The notes below the pieces were generated by a model, which ran no database searches, was not told the origin of the DNA, and saw only the letters and a program-made list of their open reading frames with translations. The position numbers were made by a program, and so were the translations under genes. A DNA stretch of 24,652 nucleotides. Origin: an uncultured Actinomycetes bacterium (GTDB taxonomy: Bacteria; Actinomycetota; Actinomycetes; Nanopelagicales; Nanopelagicaceae). Shown piece after piece: positions 16,454 through 24,393 of this stretch. The stretch lies in the NCBI GenBank assembly GCA_903932695.1, contig CAIZGZ010000199.1, positions 1-24,652 of the forward strand, in the 5' to 3' direction. Position 1 is the stretch's first letter; each line of letters starts with the position of its first letter.

Positions 16454-17374
16454 ATGGCCAATATCAATTCGCAGGTTTCTCGCTTGGAAGATAAATCGAC
16501 AAATCGAGATGAAGAACTCGCATCAACCTCTGTCACTCTCGGTCGTCGTCCGGTCGACTTCTCTACTCCAGTCGGCGCACCTCAATCAGCGCGTGCTCGA
16601 GTCATCTCTGTCGTCAACCAGAAGGGTGGAGTCGGTAAGACCACGACCACCATCAATCTTGGCGCTGCGCTCGCAGAGCTCGGTCGTCGAGTTCTCTTAA
16701 TTGATTTTGACTCTCAAGCATCGATGACAACCGGTCTTGGTATCAAGCCGTCGCAGATCAAAGAGCAGTATGGATCGATCTGGTACCTGCTCAATGACTC
16801 ACAAGCAAATGTCAATGATTTTATTTTGAAATCAAATGTGCCAGGGCTCGATTTCATTCGTGGACACGAGGATCTAGCAGCCGCTGAAGCCGCTTTTGTT
16901 ACTGAAATTGCCAAGGAGCATAAACTTCGTAAAATTCTTGCGCCAGTACTCGATTCGTATGATGACATCTTGATCGATTGCTCCCCATCGTTGGGAACAT
17001 TGACCGTCAATGCTCTCACGGCATCTGATGGCGTTCTCATCCCAATGGAGTGCGAATATTTCGCAGTACTTGGTCTCTCCTTGGTCAAGCAGACCATCGG
17101 AAAAATTCAAGAACATACCAATCCTCACCTAAAAATCGATGGAATTCTCGCGACTATGTTCGATCGCAAGACCGGACATTCTCGCGATGTGCTGGAATTG
17201 ATTGATAAAGAGTTCCACGACGAACTACTCGATACGATCATTGCTCGTACGGTTCGCTTCTCTGAATCCACCGTTAAAGGTGAACCGATCACCTCATATG
17301 CGCCAAGCTCAACTGGTGCGCTCTCTTATCGTCGCTTAGCTCGTGAACTTATCGCCCGTGGAGGTGCAAATTGA
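16454..17374 (+). CDS. orphan ParA/Soj-family ATPase (Rv1708-like)
   Basis: A 306-aa deviant Walker-A ATPase that likely binds DNA as an ATP-dependent dimer. A poorly conserved tail of about 47 residues precedes the core. KGGVGKTT is at 57-64 with the signature Lys57, DFDSQAS at 84-90 is the A' motif, and LIDCSPSLG at 173-181 is Walker B. A late conserved segment SYAPSSTGALSYRRLARELI closes the domain. No parB is adjacent and no convincing parS site is seen. The place beside scpA matches the Rv1708 paralogue, distinct from the oriC-linked parAB of actinobacteria. The stop overlaps the next gene by four bases (TTGA), so the small RHH-like protein is its likely partner. The role in segregation or positioning is inferred. 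Confidence 0.93.
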   Translation: MANINSQVSRLEDKSTNRDEELASTSVTLGRRPVDFSTPVGAPQSARARVISVVNQKGGVGKTTTTINLGAALAELGRRVLLIDFDSQASMTTGLGIKPSQIKEQYGSIWYLLNDSQANVNDFILKSNVPGLDFIRGHEDLAAAEAAFVTEIAKEHKLRKILAPVLDSYDDILIDCSPSLGTLTVNALTASDGVLIPMECEYFAVLGLSLVKQTIGKIQEHTNPHLKIDGILATMFDRKTGHSRDVLELIDKEFHDELLDTIIARTVRFSESTVKGEPITSYAPSSTGALSYRRLARELIARGGAN

Positions 17375-17769
17375 GTCGCCGCGTAACTCTGCCAGGAGCA
17401 GAAGAACTTTTTCGCCAGACTACAACTCTGAGCGCTGTTCCTTCTGTCGTTCCAACCCCGCTTGAAGATCAACCTGAAGCCCCAACTCTTCCAGCGGCAA
17501 AAAAATCCGTACGAACCACACCGCGTCGCAGAGTAAATACCTTTGATAGAGCGCCAAGTGGTCGCGAACGTCATGACGAGAAAATCACGGTCTATCTCTC
17601 TCCTGAAGAACTCTACGATCTTGAACAAGCTCGCTTAGCACTCCGTGGAGACTTAGGGCTTGCCGTTGATCGCGGTCGCATTGTTCGAGAATCTCTTGCA
17701 ATTATCATCGCCGACCTTGAGGCTAAGGGTGATCAGAGCATTATTGCTCGCAGATTGCGCGGTCGTTAG
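17371..17769 (+). CDS. small ribbon-helix-helix-like protein coupled to parA
   Basis: A 132-aa protein that I do not match to a named family. Residues 1-70 look disordered: proline- and threonine-rich, then basic (TTPRRRVN near 49-56). The C-terminal part reads KITVYLSPEELYDLEQARLA (71-90), then two predicted helices ending near 117, with a basic tail. A short beta strand followed by two helices is the ribbon-helix-helix pattern of small DNA-binding partners of ParA ATPases, such as ParG. The start is TTG at 17371, supported by GGAGGT five bases upstream, and it overlaps the parA stop. I infer a centromere-like or adaptor partner for the orphan ParA. Toxin-antitoxin antitoxin is an alternative, but no toxin gene is adjacent. 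Confidence 0.8.
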   Translation: MSRRVTLPGAEELFRQTTTLSAVPSVVPTPLEDQPEAPTLPAAKKSVRTTPRRRVNTFDRAPSGRERHDEKITVYLSPEELYDLEQARLALRGDLGLAVDRGRIVRESLAIIIADLEAKGDQSIIARRLRGR

Positions 17770-17780
17770 AAAAAATTCTC

Positions 17781-17820
17781 AATTACTCCCGAGCACGCGG
17801 ATGTGCTTGGGAGTAATTTT
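17781..17820. terminator. bidirectional terminator shared by the parA-RHH unit and xerD
   Basis: A 16-bp stem (AATTACTCCCGAGCAC against GTGCTTGGGAGTAATT, one G-T pair) with a 6-base loop. On the plus strand the stem runs into TTTT. On the minus strand a T-run lies a few bases beyond (TTTTTT at 17771-17776). It sits in the convergent junction, and its sequence is also the last codons and stop of xerD. Confidence 0.85.
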
Positions 17821-18700
17821 CACGCAATTTATCGATTGTCACTAAGGTGTAAATCTGAGTCGTTGTCACCGATGAATGACCTAAGAGTTCCTGCACAACT
17901 CGAACATCTGCTCCCCCATCTAGCAAGTGCGTCGCGAAACTGTGTCTTAGTGAATGTGGTGAGACTATGTGATCTATGCCTGCTGAATCTGCGGCGCTAC
18001 TGATGATCTTCCACATAGTTTGCCTAGAAAGCCGCGTTCCTCGTTCATTCACAAAAAGGGCTTGTTCATTTAACTTCGCTTGGCTTGGGCGCACTCGCAC
18101 GACGTACTGATCGATTGCGGTTTGCGCGAATCTTCCCACTGGCACCACGCGCACTTTCCCACCTTTTCCGGAAAGCCGAACCGACAAGACTTCCTCACCC
18201 TCTAGCTTTGAAACATCGGAAAGATTGAGTGAAACGATCTCGCTGATGCGCGCTCCAGTTGCATAGAGCAACTCAACAAGTGCCCGATTTCGAATCGAGC
18301 CTGCATCATCTGAGACGGTTGTGGCATCGATGAGCTTATTTACTTCTTCAATGCTCAGTGCTTTAGGTAATCTCTGCGCAGATTTGGGTGGTTTGAACTC
18401 CTTAATCGGATTGATCGTCTTGGATTCGCGAGCATAAAAATCGAGGCAATTTCGAATCGATACTACGGCTCGCGCTATTGAGCTCTCAGATTTATCCATA
18501 CTTCGCAGTAGCGAGACATAACCTTCAAGGATGAGCGGGTCGATCTCCAGAAGTTCTCGATGTACCGTCTCCAAGTATGTGGTGAAGGCACTGAGATCAC
18601 GACGGTATGCATCGATCGTGTTCTTACTTAAGCCGCGTTCGACGATGAGGAAATTTAAATACTCGACAAATTTGGAATTGTGTCGATCATTTTCCGTCAT
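17783..18700 (-). CDS. xerD: site-specific tyrosine recombinase XerD
   Basis: A 305-aa tyrosine recombinase that resolves chromosome dimers at dif with its partner XerC, activated by FtsK. The N-terminal SAM-like core-binding domain (about 8-90) has LSKNTIDAYRRDL. The catalytic domain has Arg151 (TGARISE), Lys179, His249 and Arg252 (HSLRH), His275 (LLGHSS) and the nucleophile Tyr284, all present. It is XerD rather than XerC by order with pyrG, as in Rv1699-Rv1701. The ATG at 18700 overlaps the pyrG end by 14 bases. An in-frame TTG at 18721 is less likely. No dif-like site was sought successfully in this window. Confidence 0.93.
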   Translation of the reverse strand: MTENDRHNSKFVEYLNFLIVERGLSKNTIDAYRRDLSAFTTYLETVHRELLEIDPLILEGYVSLLRSMDKSESSIARAVVSIRNCLDFYARESKTINPIKEFKPPKSAQRLPKALSIEEVNKLIDATTVSDDAGSIRNRALVELLYATGARISEIVSLNLSDVSKLEGEEVLSVRLSGKGGKVRVVPVGRFAQTAIDQYVVRVRPSQAKLNEQALFVNERGTRLSRQTMWKIISSAADSAGIDHIVSPHSLRHSFATHLLDGGADVRVVQELLGHSSVTTTQIYTLVTIDKLRENYSQAHPRARE

Positions 18701-20336
18701 TGGCTTTAATCGCAGCCGCAATTAAACCGCTAAAGAGCGGGTGTGCCTTTGTCGGACGTGAGAGAAACTCAGGGTGAGCTTGCGTTCCGACATAGTAAGG
18801 ATGTGTCTGGGCGGGTAGCTCGACAAATTCAACGAGGTGGCCATCAGGTGAGAGACCGGAGAAGACCAGCCCCGTGGCAGCTATCTGCTCGCGGTAAGCA
18901 TTGTTCACTTCATAACGGTGGCGGTGGCGTTCTTGAATGGAGGTGGCACCATATGTCTGAGCAACAACCGAGCCGGGCGTGAGATCGGCTGGATAGAGAC
19001 CAAGACGCATCGTTCCACCTAAATCAGCCTTACCCGCAACGATATCTTCCTGGCTGGCCATGGTTGAGATCACTGGATGTGTCGACTGTGGATCAAACTC
19101 AGCCGAACTTGCATCCTTGAGTCCTGCAAGATTTTGAGCCGCTTCAATCACCATGCACTGAAGACCAAGACAGAGTCCAAGTGTAGGAATCTTATTTTCA
19201 CGAGCATACTTGAGCGCGCCAACTTTGCCGCTAATTCCGCGTACTCCGAATCCTCCTGGAACACAGACTGCATCAACATCGGCAAGGTTGCGTGCTGCTC
19301 CTTCGGGAGTTTCACACTCATCGCTAGGAACCCACTTGATATTGACACGTGCATTGTTTGCAAATCCACCAGAGCGAAGCGCTTCGGTCACAGAGAGATA
19401 AGCATCCGGCAGATCGATGTATTTTCCGACCAGCGCAACAGAGACTTGATGAAGTGGATGATGAACTCGCGCGAGCAGGTCATCCCACTCTCCCCAGACA
19501 ACATCGCCACATTCAAGACCTAGCCGGCGAACAACATATCCGTCCAAGCCCTCGCTGTAGAGAACTTTAGGAATATCGTAGATAGAAGGCGCATCAACGG
19601 CGGCAACAACGGCTTCCATATCGACGTCACACATCGCTGAAATTTTGCGCTTTACATTCTCCGGGATCTCACGATCTGAACGGATAACGATTGCATCAGG
19701 AGCGATACCAATTGCGCGAAGCGCAGCCACGCTGTGTTGGGTTGGTTTTGTCTTCAACTCACCGGATGGACCGATATAAGGAACAAGAGAGACATGCAGA
19801 TAGAAGACATTATCTCGGCCGACATCTTGGCGGATCTGACGAGCCGCCTCTAAGAATGGGAGCGATTCAATATCTCCGACAGTTCCACCAACTTCAGTAA
19901 TGACTACGTCGATATCCGGCCCGGCCATGGCGCGAATGCGCTCTTTAATCTCATTGGTGATATGAGGGATGACTTGAACGGTGTCGCCGAGATAATCTCC
20001 ACGGCGTTCTTTAGCAATGACGTTGGAGTAGACCTGTCCGGTTGTGACATTCGCAAAACCTTCGAGGCTGCGATCAAGGAAACGCTCGTAGTGACCCACA
20101 TCGAGATCGGTCTCAGCTCCATCATCGGTCACGAAGACTTCACCATGCTGAAACGGGTTCATCGTGCCTGGATCCACGTTGATGTAAGGATCAAGCTTCT
20201 GCATCGTGACGCGCATGCCGCGGGCTGTGAGTAATCGACCGAGGCTTGAGGCGGTAAGGCCTTTTCCGAGGCTTGAGGCTACGCCACCTGTTACAAAGAG
20301 GTGCTTGGTCACGTGGGTCTTAGTTGTTTCGGTCAC
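18687..20336 (-). CDS. pyrG: CTP synthase
   Basis: A 549-aa glutamine-dependent amidotransferase that makes CTP from UTP and ATP. The synthetase domain has FVTGGVASSLGKGLTASSLG at 14-33. The C-terminal class I glutaminase domain has the nucleophile Cys389 in LGLCLGLQ and the dyad His521 and Glu523 in QAHPEF. Length is normal. The start is GTG at 20336, 17 bases after the recN stop, with AGGG four bases upstream. It lies between recN and xerD. In mycobacteria two further genes lie between recN and pyrG and a Nudix gene before xerD, all missing here. Confidence 0.97.
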   Translation of the reverse strand: MTETTKTHVTKHLFVTGGVASSLGKGLTASSLGRLLTARGMRVTMQKLDPYINVDPGTMNPFQHGEVFVTDDGAETDLDVGHYERFLDRSLEGFANVTTGQVYSNVIAKERRGDYLGDTVQVIPHITNEIKERIRAMAGPDIDVVITEVGGTVGDIESLPFLEAARQIRQDVGRDNVFYLHVSLVPYIGPSGELKTKPTQHSVAALRAIGIAPDAIVIRSDREIPENVKRKISAMCDVDMEAVVAAVDAPSIYDIPKVLYSEGLDGYVVRRLGLECGDVVWGEWDDLLARVHHPLHQVSVALVGKYIDLPDAYLSVTEALRSGGFANNARVNIKWVPSDECETPEGAARNLADVDAVCVPGGFGVRGISGKVGALKYARENKIPTLGLCLGLQCMVIEAAQNLAGLKDASSAEFDPQSTHPVISTMASQEDIVAGKADLGGTMRLGLYPADLTPGSVVAQTYGATSIQERHRHRYEVNNAYREQIAATGLVFSGLSPDGHLVEFVELPAQTHPYYVGTQAHPEFLSRPTKAHPLFSGLIAAAIKANDGK

Positions 20337-20353
20337 GGAGCCCTAACTTATCA

Positions 20354-22081
20354 TTATTTGGCGCTTCGCCCAGCACCGACCAGTTCCAACAACTCTTGGG
20401 CGTGTTCCTGAGCGCTCTTGGAGCTCTCCTGCCCAGAGAGCATGCGGGCGATCTCGACCTTGCGCTCTTCGGCCTCAAGCGCCCGAACGTCAGAGATCCC
20501 CACTATTCCGCTCTCATTTTTTGATACGACTAGGTGACGATCTGCCCAGACCGCTACTTGGGCTAGGTGAGTCACAACGATCACTTGAGCGAATTTTGCA
20601 AGCTGTGCCAGTCGTTGACCGACCTCCATGGCAGCCTTACCTCCGACGCCGGCATCAACCTCATCAAAAATATAGGTAGGTACAGGGAAGCTGGTCGCCA
20701 GCACAACCTCAATAGCCAGCATTACCCGTGAGAGCTCACCGCCGCTTGCCGCCTTATTTAAGGCTAAGAGATCCGAACCTTCATGACTCGCAAAGAGTAG
20801 GGAGATCTCATCGATACCAAACTCTTGAAACGAACTCTCCGCTTCGCAATCCCTAGGAACGACATCGCAGACGATACGTGCGTGGGGCATCGAAAGCGAC
20901 GCTAACTCTGCAGTGATCTCAGTGGATAGCCGCTTTGCAGCTTCGATCCGAGCGCTAGAGAGGAGTTGAGCTGCCTGAACAAGAGCAACTCGCGCCTCGC
21001 GCTTCTCCTTCTCCAACTCTTCGATTCGAGCAGCGCCACCTACGAGATCTTTGATGCGCTCGTCTACCGTACGACCACGCTCGATGATCTCAAGAAAGGC
21101 CGCTTCTCTATCCGATCCGATACCAAACTTCTTAATCAACGAGTTAATTGCGGCCTTGCGATTTTGAAGATAATCCAACTTCGCCGGATCTGCATCCAGG
21201 CCGACGAGATATCTCGCCAGAGCACTTATCGATTCGGTCAGTGCAAATACATCATCTGACAGCTTGCCTGAAATTTCCTCTAATTTCTTATCTTTTCCGC
21301 TCGCTGCATGAAGGGACTTCAGGGCCGAGTTGAGGATCGACGAGAGAACCACCTCATCATTGTCCAGATAATTCAACGAGGTCGAAACAGCCTGTTCTAA
21401 TTCATCAACACTTTCTAATCGCGTCAATTCAACTTCAATATCAACAAGATCCTCTGCCCTGGGATCGACGGCACGAAAGGCTGTACTGAATTCTTTTAGT
21501 AGTGCGATCTCTTTCTCTCGTCCTGCTTCATCGTTCTTCAACTTCGTTATTCGAGAGGTGAGAGTTTGGTAGCGATCGAGAATGGCTTGGTACTCCACGA
21601 GAGCATCGTTGGTTGCCCCATACTTGTCCAAAGCGCTGCGAATATATCCTTGCTTCATTAAGCGTTGACTGCTGTTCTGAGCATGTACCTCGATCAGCGA
21701 TTGTGCCAATTCGCTTACCCGAGCATTTGTCGAAGGAGCTCCCCCGAGCGAAATTCGTGACTTTCCATCCTGTGTGATGGTTCGTGAAATTAATAGCGTC
21801 CGATCATCACAATCGACGCCTTCCGCATCTAACTCCGCTGCCAGATCCGCCTCGATCGCAAAGTGACCTGAGACCATCAATCTGTCTGTGCCGGTTCGAA
21901 CCCGGTCGGCATCTGACTTTCCGCCCATAATCAGCGAGAGCGCGGTCAGCACCATCGTCTTTCCCGCGCCGGTCTCACCGGTTAACACATTCAGACCTGG
22001 TGCAAACTCGACTCGCGATGATTCAATAACTCCGAGGTTGCGAATCTCTAACTCTTCTAGGCCCCGAAAGGAGTCACTCAC
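20354..22081 (-). CDS. recN: DNA repair protein RecN
   Basis: A 575-aa SMC-like ATPase involved in double-strand break repair. The N-terminal half-ATPase has Walker A GETGAGKT at 35-42. A long helical coiled-coil region spans about 150-370. The C-terminal half has the ABC signature ASGGELSRVMLAIE and Walker B TYIFDEVDAGVGG. The start is taken as GTG at 22081, overlapping the NAD kinase stop by eight bases (GTGAGTGA), with AAGG eight bases upstream. A TTG at 22096 is also in frame. It forms a coupled string tlyA-nadK-recN, the usual actinobacterial order. I see no clear LexA box upstream. Confidence 0.95.
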   Translation of the reverse strand: MSDSFRGLEELEIRNLGVIESSRVEFAPGLNVLTGETGAGKTMVLTALSLIMGGKSDADRVRTGTDRLMVSGHFAIEADLAAELDAEGVDCDDRTLLISRTITQDGKSRISLGGAPSTNARVSELAQSLIEVHAQNSSQRLMKQGYIRSALDKYGATNDALVEYQAILDRYQTLTSRITKLKNDEAGREKEIALLKEFSTAFRAVDPRAEDLVDIEVELTRLESVDELEQAVSTSLNYLDNDEVVLSSILNSALKSLHAASGKDKKLEEISGKLSDDVFALTESISALARYLVGLDADPAKLDYLQNRKAAINSLIKKFGIGSDREAAFLEIIERGRTVDERIKDLVGGAARIEELEKEKREARVALVQAAQLLSSARIEAAKRLSTEITAELASLSMPHARIVCDVVPRDCEAESSFQEFGIDEISLLFASHEGSDLLALNKAASGGELSRVMLAIEVVLATSFPVPTYIFDEVDAGVGGKAAMEVGQRLAQLAKFAQVIVVTHLAQVAVWADRHLVVSKNESGIVGISDVRALEAEERKVEIARMLSGQESSKSAQEHAQELLELVGAGRSAK

Positions 22082-22952
22082 CGCGCCAGCCTTCAACGGG
22101 CAATTTGAATTTTGCTACTAAGCGATCGGTAAATACCGCCGATTCAACGTGAACAATCTCAATTTTCTGTGTAGCACGGTGAATGTTGATTCGATCCCCG
22201 GCTAGGAGATTGGTTTTGCGCATGCCATCTGCAGAGATTAAAGCTTCGCGAGATTCAATATCAATCACAATTGCTGAATCAGGAGCGATGACCATGGGTC
22301 TAGAGAAAAGCGCATGTGCAGCAAGAGGCAGCACGACGATGGCCTCAACCGCCGGCCAAAGAACAGGACCTCCCGCAGAGAAGGCATATGCGGTGGATCC
22401 GGTTGGAGTGGCACAAATGACACCATCGCAACCCCACCTTGATAGCGGGCGATCATCGATCTGCAAGAATAATTCGACCATCTGAGCGTGAGAGCGTTCA
22501 ATTGCAAACTCATTGAGAGCCCAACCTTGGGCTATCTCTACTCCATTGCGCAAGACTTCATACTCAAGAATGAGGCGAGCTTCACCTCGGTAATTCTTTG
22601 CGAATACATCGGATGCCAACTGTTTGGCACTTGGCCGTTCAATCTCAGCAAGGAATCCAACGTTCCCTAAGTTGATACCAAGAATTGGAATCTCTGTGCC
22701 ACGCACGAGCTCAGCTGCTCGTAAAATTGTGCCGTCGCCACCAAGGACGATCGCAATTTCAAATGCTTTTGAATCTCGAACTCGCTCCGAGCCTGGTATC
22801 CCACCGGGATAATTTGTGAGCGACGAAATACCCACTGCGTTGAGTTCGGCGATTAATTCGCCCGCAAAGGCAAGTGCCTCAGGCCGTGTTGGATGAACAA
22901 CCAAGAGGGCGGTGCGCACTCCGAGTGAAGTGCTTGCAGATGAATTGCTCAC
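22074..22952 (-). CDS. nadK: NAD kinase
   Basis: A 292-aa kinase that phosphorylates NAD to NADP. Signature GGDGT is at 71-75, with the following LGINLGNVGFLAEIE. Later conserved blocks are LNEFAIER, and CDGVICATPTGSTAYAFSAG with the substrate-binding region. Length matches bacterial NAD kinases (mycobacterial PpnK). The GTG at 22952 overlaps the tlyA stop by four bases (GTGA), and its own stop overlaps recN. So tlyA, nadK and recN are translationally chained. No strong ribosome binding site is seen, in keeping with coupling. Confidence 0.95.
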   Translation of the reverse strand: MSNSSASTSLGVRTALLVVHPTRPEALAFAGELIAELNAVGISSLTNYPGGIPGSERVRDSKAFEIAIVLGGDGTILRAAELVRGTEIPILGINLGNVGFLAEIERPSAKQLASDVFAKNYRGEARLILEYEVLRNGVEIAQGWALNEFAIERSHAQMVELFLQIDDRPLSRWGCDGVICATPTGSTAYAFSAGGPVLWPAVEAIVVLPLAAHALFSRPMVIAPDSAIVIDIESREALISADGMRKTNLLAGDRINIHRATQKIEIVHVESAVFTDRLVAKFKLPVEGWRGE

Positions 22953-23737
22953 TGTGGACCCAACTCAACAGCTTGATCAAGCGCTGCTTGATCAAGTTCG
23001 GTTGCACCTCGTTTAAGCCAGAGGAAATACTCAACATTGCCGGCTGGACCAGGCAGTGGGCTAGCAACGACGCCGAGACACCCAACACCCATGTCGTAAG
23101 CGCAATCAGCAACATCCTGTACGGCGGCTTTTCGAAGCGCGGGGTCACGAACAACTCCCCCTGCACCAAGTTTTTCTCTGCCGACCTCGAATTGCGGTTT
23201 AACCATGACAACAAAGTCGGCGCTACTTTTGGAGATCCCGACCAACGCCGGTAAGACGAGAGTGAGTGAGATGAAGGAGAGATCGGAGACAATAATCTCC
23301 GCCGGCTCCCCAATCTGCTCCAAGGTGAGGTGGCGAACGTTGGTACGATCAAGAATCGTGACCCGGGAATCTTGTTGAATCTCCCATGCGAGTTGTCCAT
23401 ATCCGACATCAACAGCAACGACTTCTTTTACGCCGCGTTTGAGAAGTACATCGGTGAACCCTCCCGTCGAAGCACCAGCATCGAGGGCTCGCTTGCCTTC
23501 GAGAGTGATCTCTGAGAAATGATCCAGCGCTCCCGCTAATTTGTGACCACCGCGAGAGACGAAGTCATTGCGTTCGCCTTGTAAAACAATCGAGGTCTCG
23601 GCATCAACCTGACTCGCAGGCTTACTTGCAGGAATTCCTGTTACTAAGACCATGCGAGATTCGATGAGGTCGGCCGCATGATCTCTAGAACGCGCTAAAC
23701 CGCGACGCACCAATTCTGCATCGAGTCGTGTCTTCAC
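22949..23737 (-). CDS. tlyA: TlyA rRNA 2'-O-methyltransferase
   Basis: A 262-aa enzyme that methylates ribose 2'-OH groups of 16S and 23S rRNA; in mycobacteria the targets are C1409 and C1920 and loss gives capreomycin resistance. Residues 1 to about 55 are an S4 RNA-binding domain. The FtsJ-like domain has FVSRGGHKL at 59-67 and SAM motif DAGASTGGF at 86-94. The catalytic tetrad is visible as Lys66, Asp152, Lys180 and Glu236. The GTG start at 23737 has a clear GGAGAG ribosome binding site six bases away. The small gene upstream is separated by 39 bases. Confidence 0.95.
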   Translation of the reverse strand: MKTRLDAELVRRGLARSRDHAADLIESRMVLVTGIPASKPASQVDAETSIVLQGERNDFVSRGGHKLAGALDHFSEITLEGKRALDAGASTGGFTDVLLKRGVKEVVAVDVGYGQLAWEIQQDSRVTILDRTNVRHLTLEQIGEPAEIIVSDLSFISLTLVLPALVGISKSSADFVVMVKPQFEVGREKLGAGGVVRDPALRKAAVQDVADCAYDMGVGCLGVVASPLPGPAGNVEYFLWLKRGATELDQAALDQAVELGPQ

Positions 23738-23776
23738 AGCGAGCTCTCCGCAAAAATTTTATTCGAGTGCATGAAA

Positions 23777-23956
23777 TTAAATACCATCCAGCGAACGAAG
23801 GGCTTGTTCCAACTTAGCGTGAATTTGATCGTAGGCAACGACATGCTCAGAGAGCTCTAGGCCTTGGATCAGTGAGATCGCCTCGCGCACTTCAGTGAGA
23901 TCGCCTCGCGCATGATTGCCGTCAGCGAGATCAGAACCGTGTTGGTTGTTGTCCAT
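23777..23956 (-). CDS. 59-aa conserved small protein upstream of tlyA (Rv1693-like position)
   Basis: A short protein of unknown function. It begins MDNNQHGSDLADGNH and continues as an acidic, mostly helical chain: DLTEVREAISLIQGLELSEH at 19-38, then IHAKLEQALRSLDGI at the end. No cysteines, signal peptide or membrane segment are seen. Many actinobacteria have a small helical protein of about this size just before tlyA (Rv1693 in M. tuberculosis), which supports a real gene. There is no ribosome binding site. TAACGT ends six bases before the ATG, so a leaderless start is possible; alternatively it is read through from the ssb-like gene 13 bases upstream. Confidence 0.75.
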   Translation of the reverse strand: MDNNQHGSDLADGNHARGDLTEVREAISLIQGLELSEHVVAYDQIHAKLEQALRSLDGI

Positions 23957-23962
23957 GGGAGA

Positions 23963-23968
23963 ACGTTA
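23963..23968 (-). promoter_or_regulatory. -10-like box for a possible leaderless small-protein/tlyA mRNA
   Basis: TAACGT on the minus strand fits TANNNT and ends six bases before the ATG of the 59-aa gene. No good -35 is seen at 17-18 bases. The box overlaps the gap right after the ssb-like stop. Confidence 0.35.
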
Positions 23969-23969
23969 T

Positions 23970-24347
23970 CTACAAACGCTTCAAAAGATCGACTTCAACC
24001 TGCCACCGACTCGCTAACCCTGCGGGCGTGCTCCAAAATCGGCGATGAACGCTGCCCATCACGTGCACCCACTCACCCGGCTTAAGAGTAAGAGCGAGAC
24101 GCCGCTCACGCGCCTTCCAAGCAGCGATCTCCAGGACATCCACCTCACGTCTACCTTCGCCCCCAGCGCTCTTGGAACCTCGCTTGCGGCTCACCCGGTC
24201 AATGATGATCCGGAACTCTACGACCTCATCCCCGCTGGGCAATATCTTGGTTGTGGGGGGTGCTGAAATTCTGCCTTGTAGCTCCACCGCATTGATACCT
24301 GGGTGCGAAGCCAAATCTACGCTGTTCTTCTTCTGATGTTGGGTCAT
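23970..24347 (-). CDS. SSB-like OB-fold single-stranded DNA-binding protein, short form
   Basis: A 125-aa protein with one OB fold: VELQGRISAPP near 21-31, SGDEVVEFRIIIDR near 37-50, a basic loop SRKRGSKSAGG, then DVLEIAAWKARERRL and LKPGEWVHVMGSVHRRFW with a C-terminal WQVEVDLLKRL. This matches the small SSB-like proteins of actinobacteria. It lacks the acidic C-terminal tip (DDIPF type) that recruits partner proteins in the main SSB, so it is probably a paralogue. The ATG at 24347 is chosen over a frame running upstream to 24500 through the repeat array and rRNA terminator, which would be an unlikely cysteine-rich extension. No ribosome binding site is clear. It follows the rRNA operon terminator, so it needs its own promoter. 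Confidence 0.82.
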   Translation of the reverse strand: MTQHQKKNSVDLASHPGINAVELQGRISAPPTTKILPSGDEVVEFRIIIDRVSRKRGSKSAGGEGRREVDVLEIAAWKARERRLALTLKPGEWVHVMGSVHRRFWSTPAGLASRWQVEVDLLKRL

Positions 24348-24393
24348 GAACCGATCATCAATCAATTGAGAAGAGATTTTGGATCTGCAAGAA

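Noticed and set aside
21891..21905. CCGGTTCGAACCCGG near-palindrome in recN resembling a LexA box
   Set aside because: The actinobacterial LexA box has a four-base spacer between half sites (GAAC-N4-GTTC); this is a different arrangement and lies inside coding sequence.
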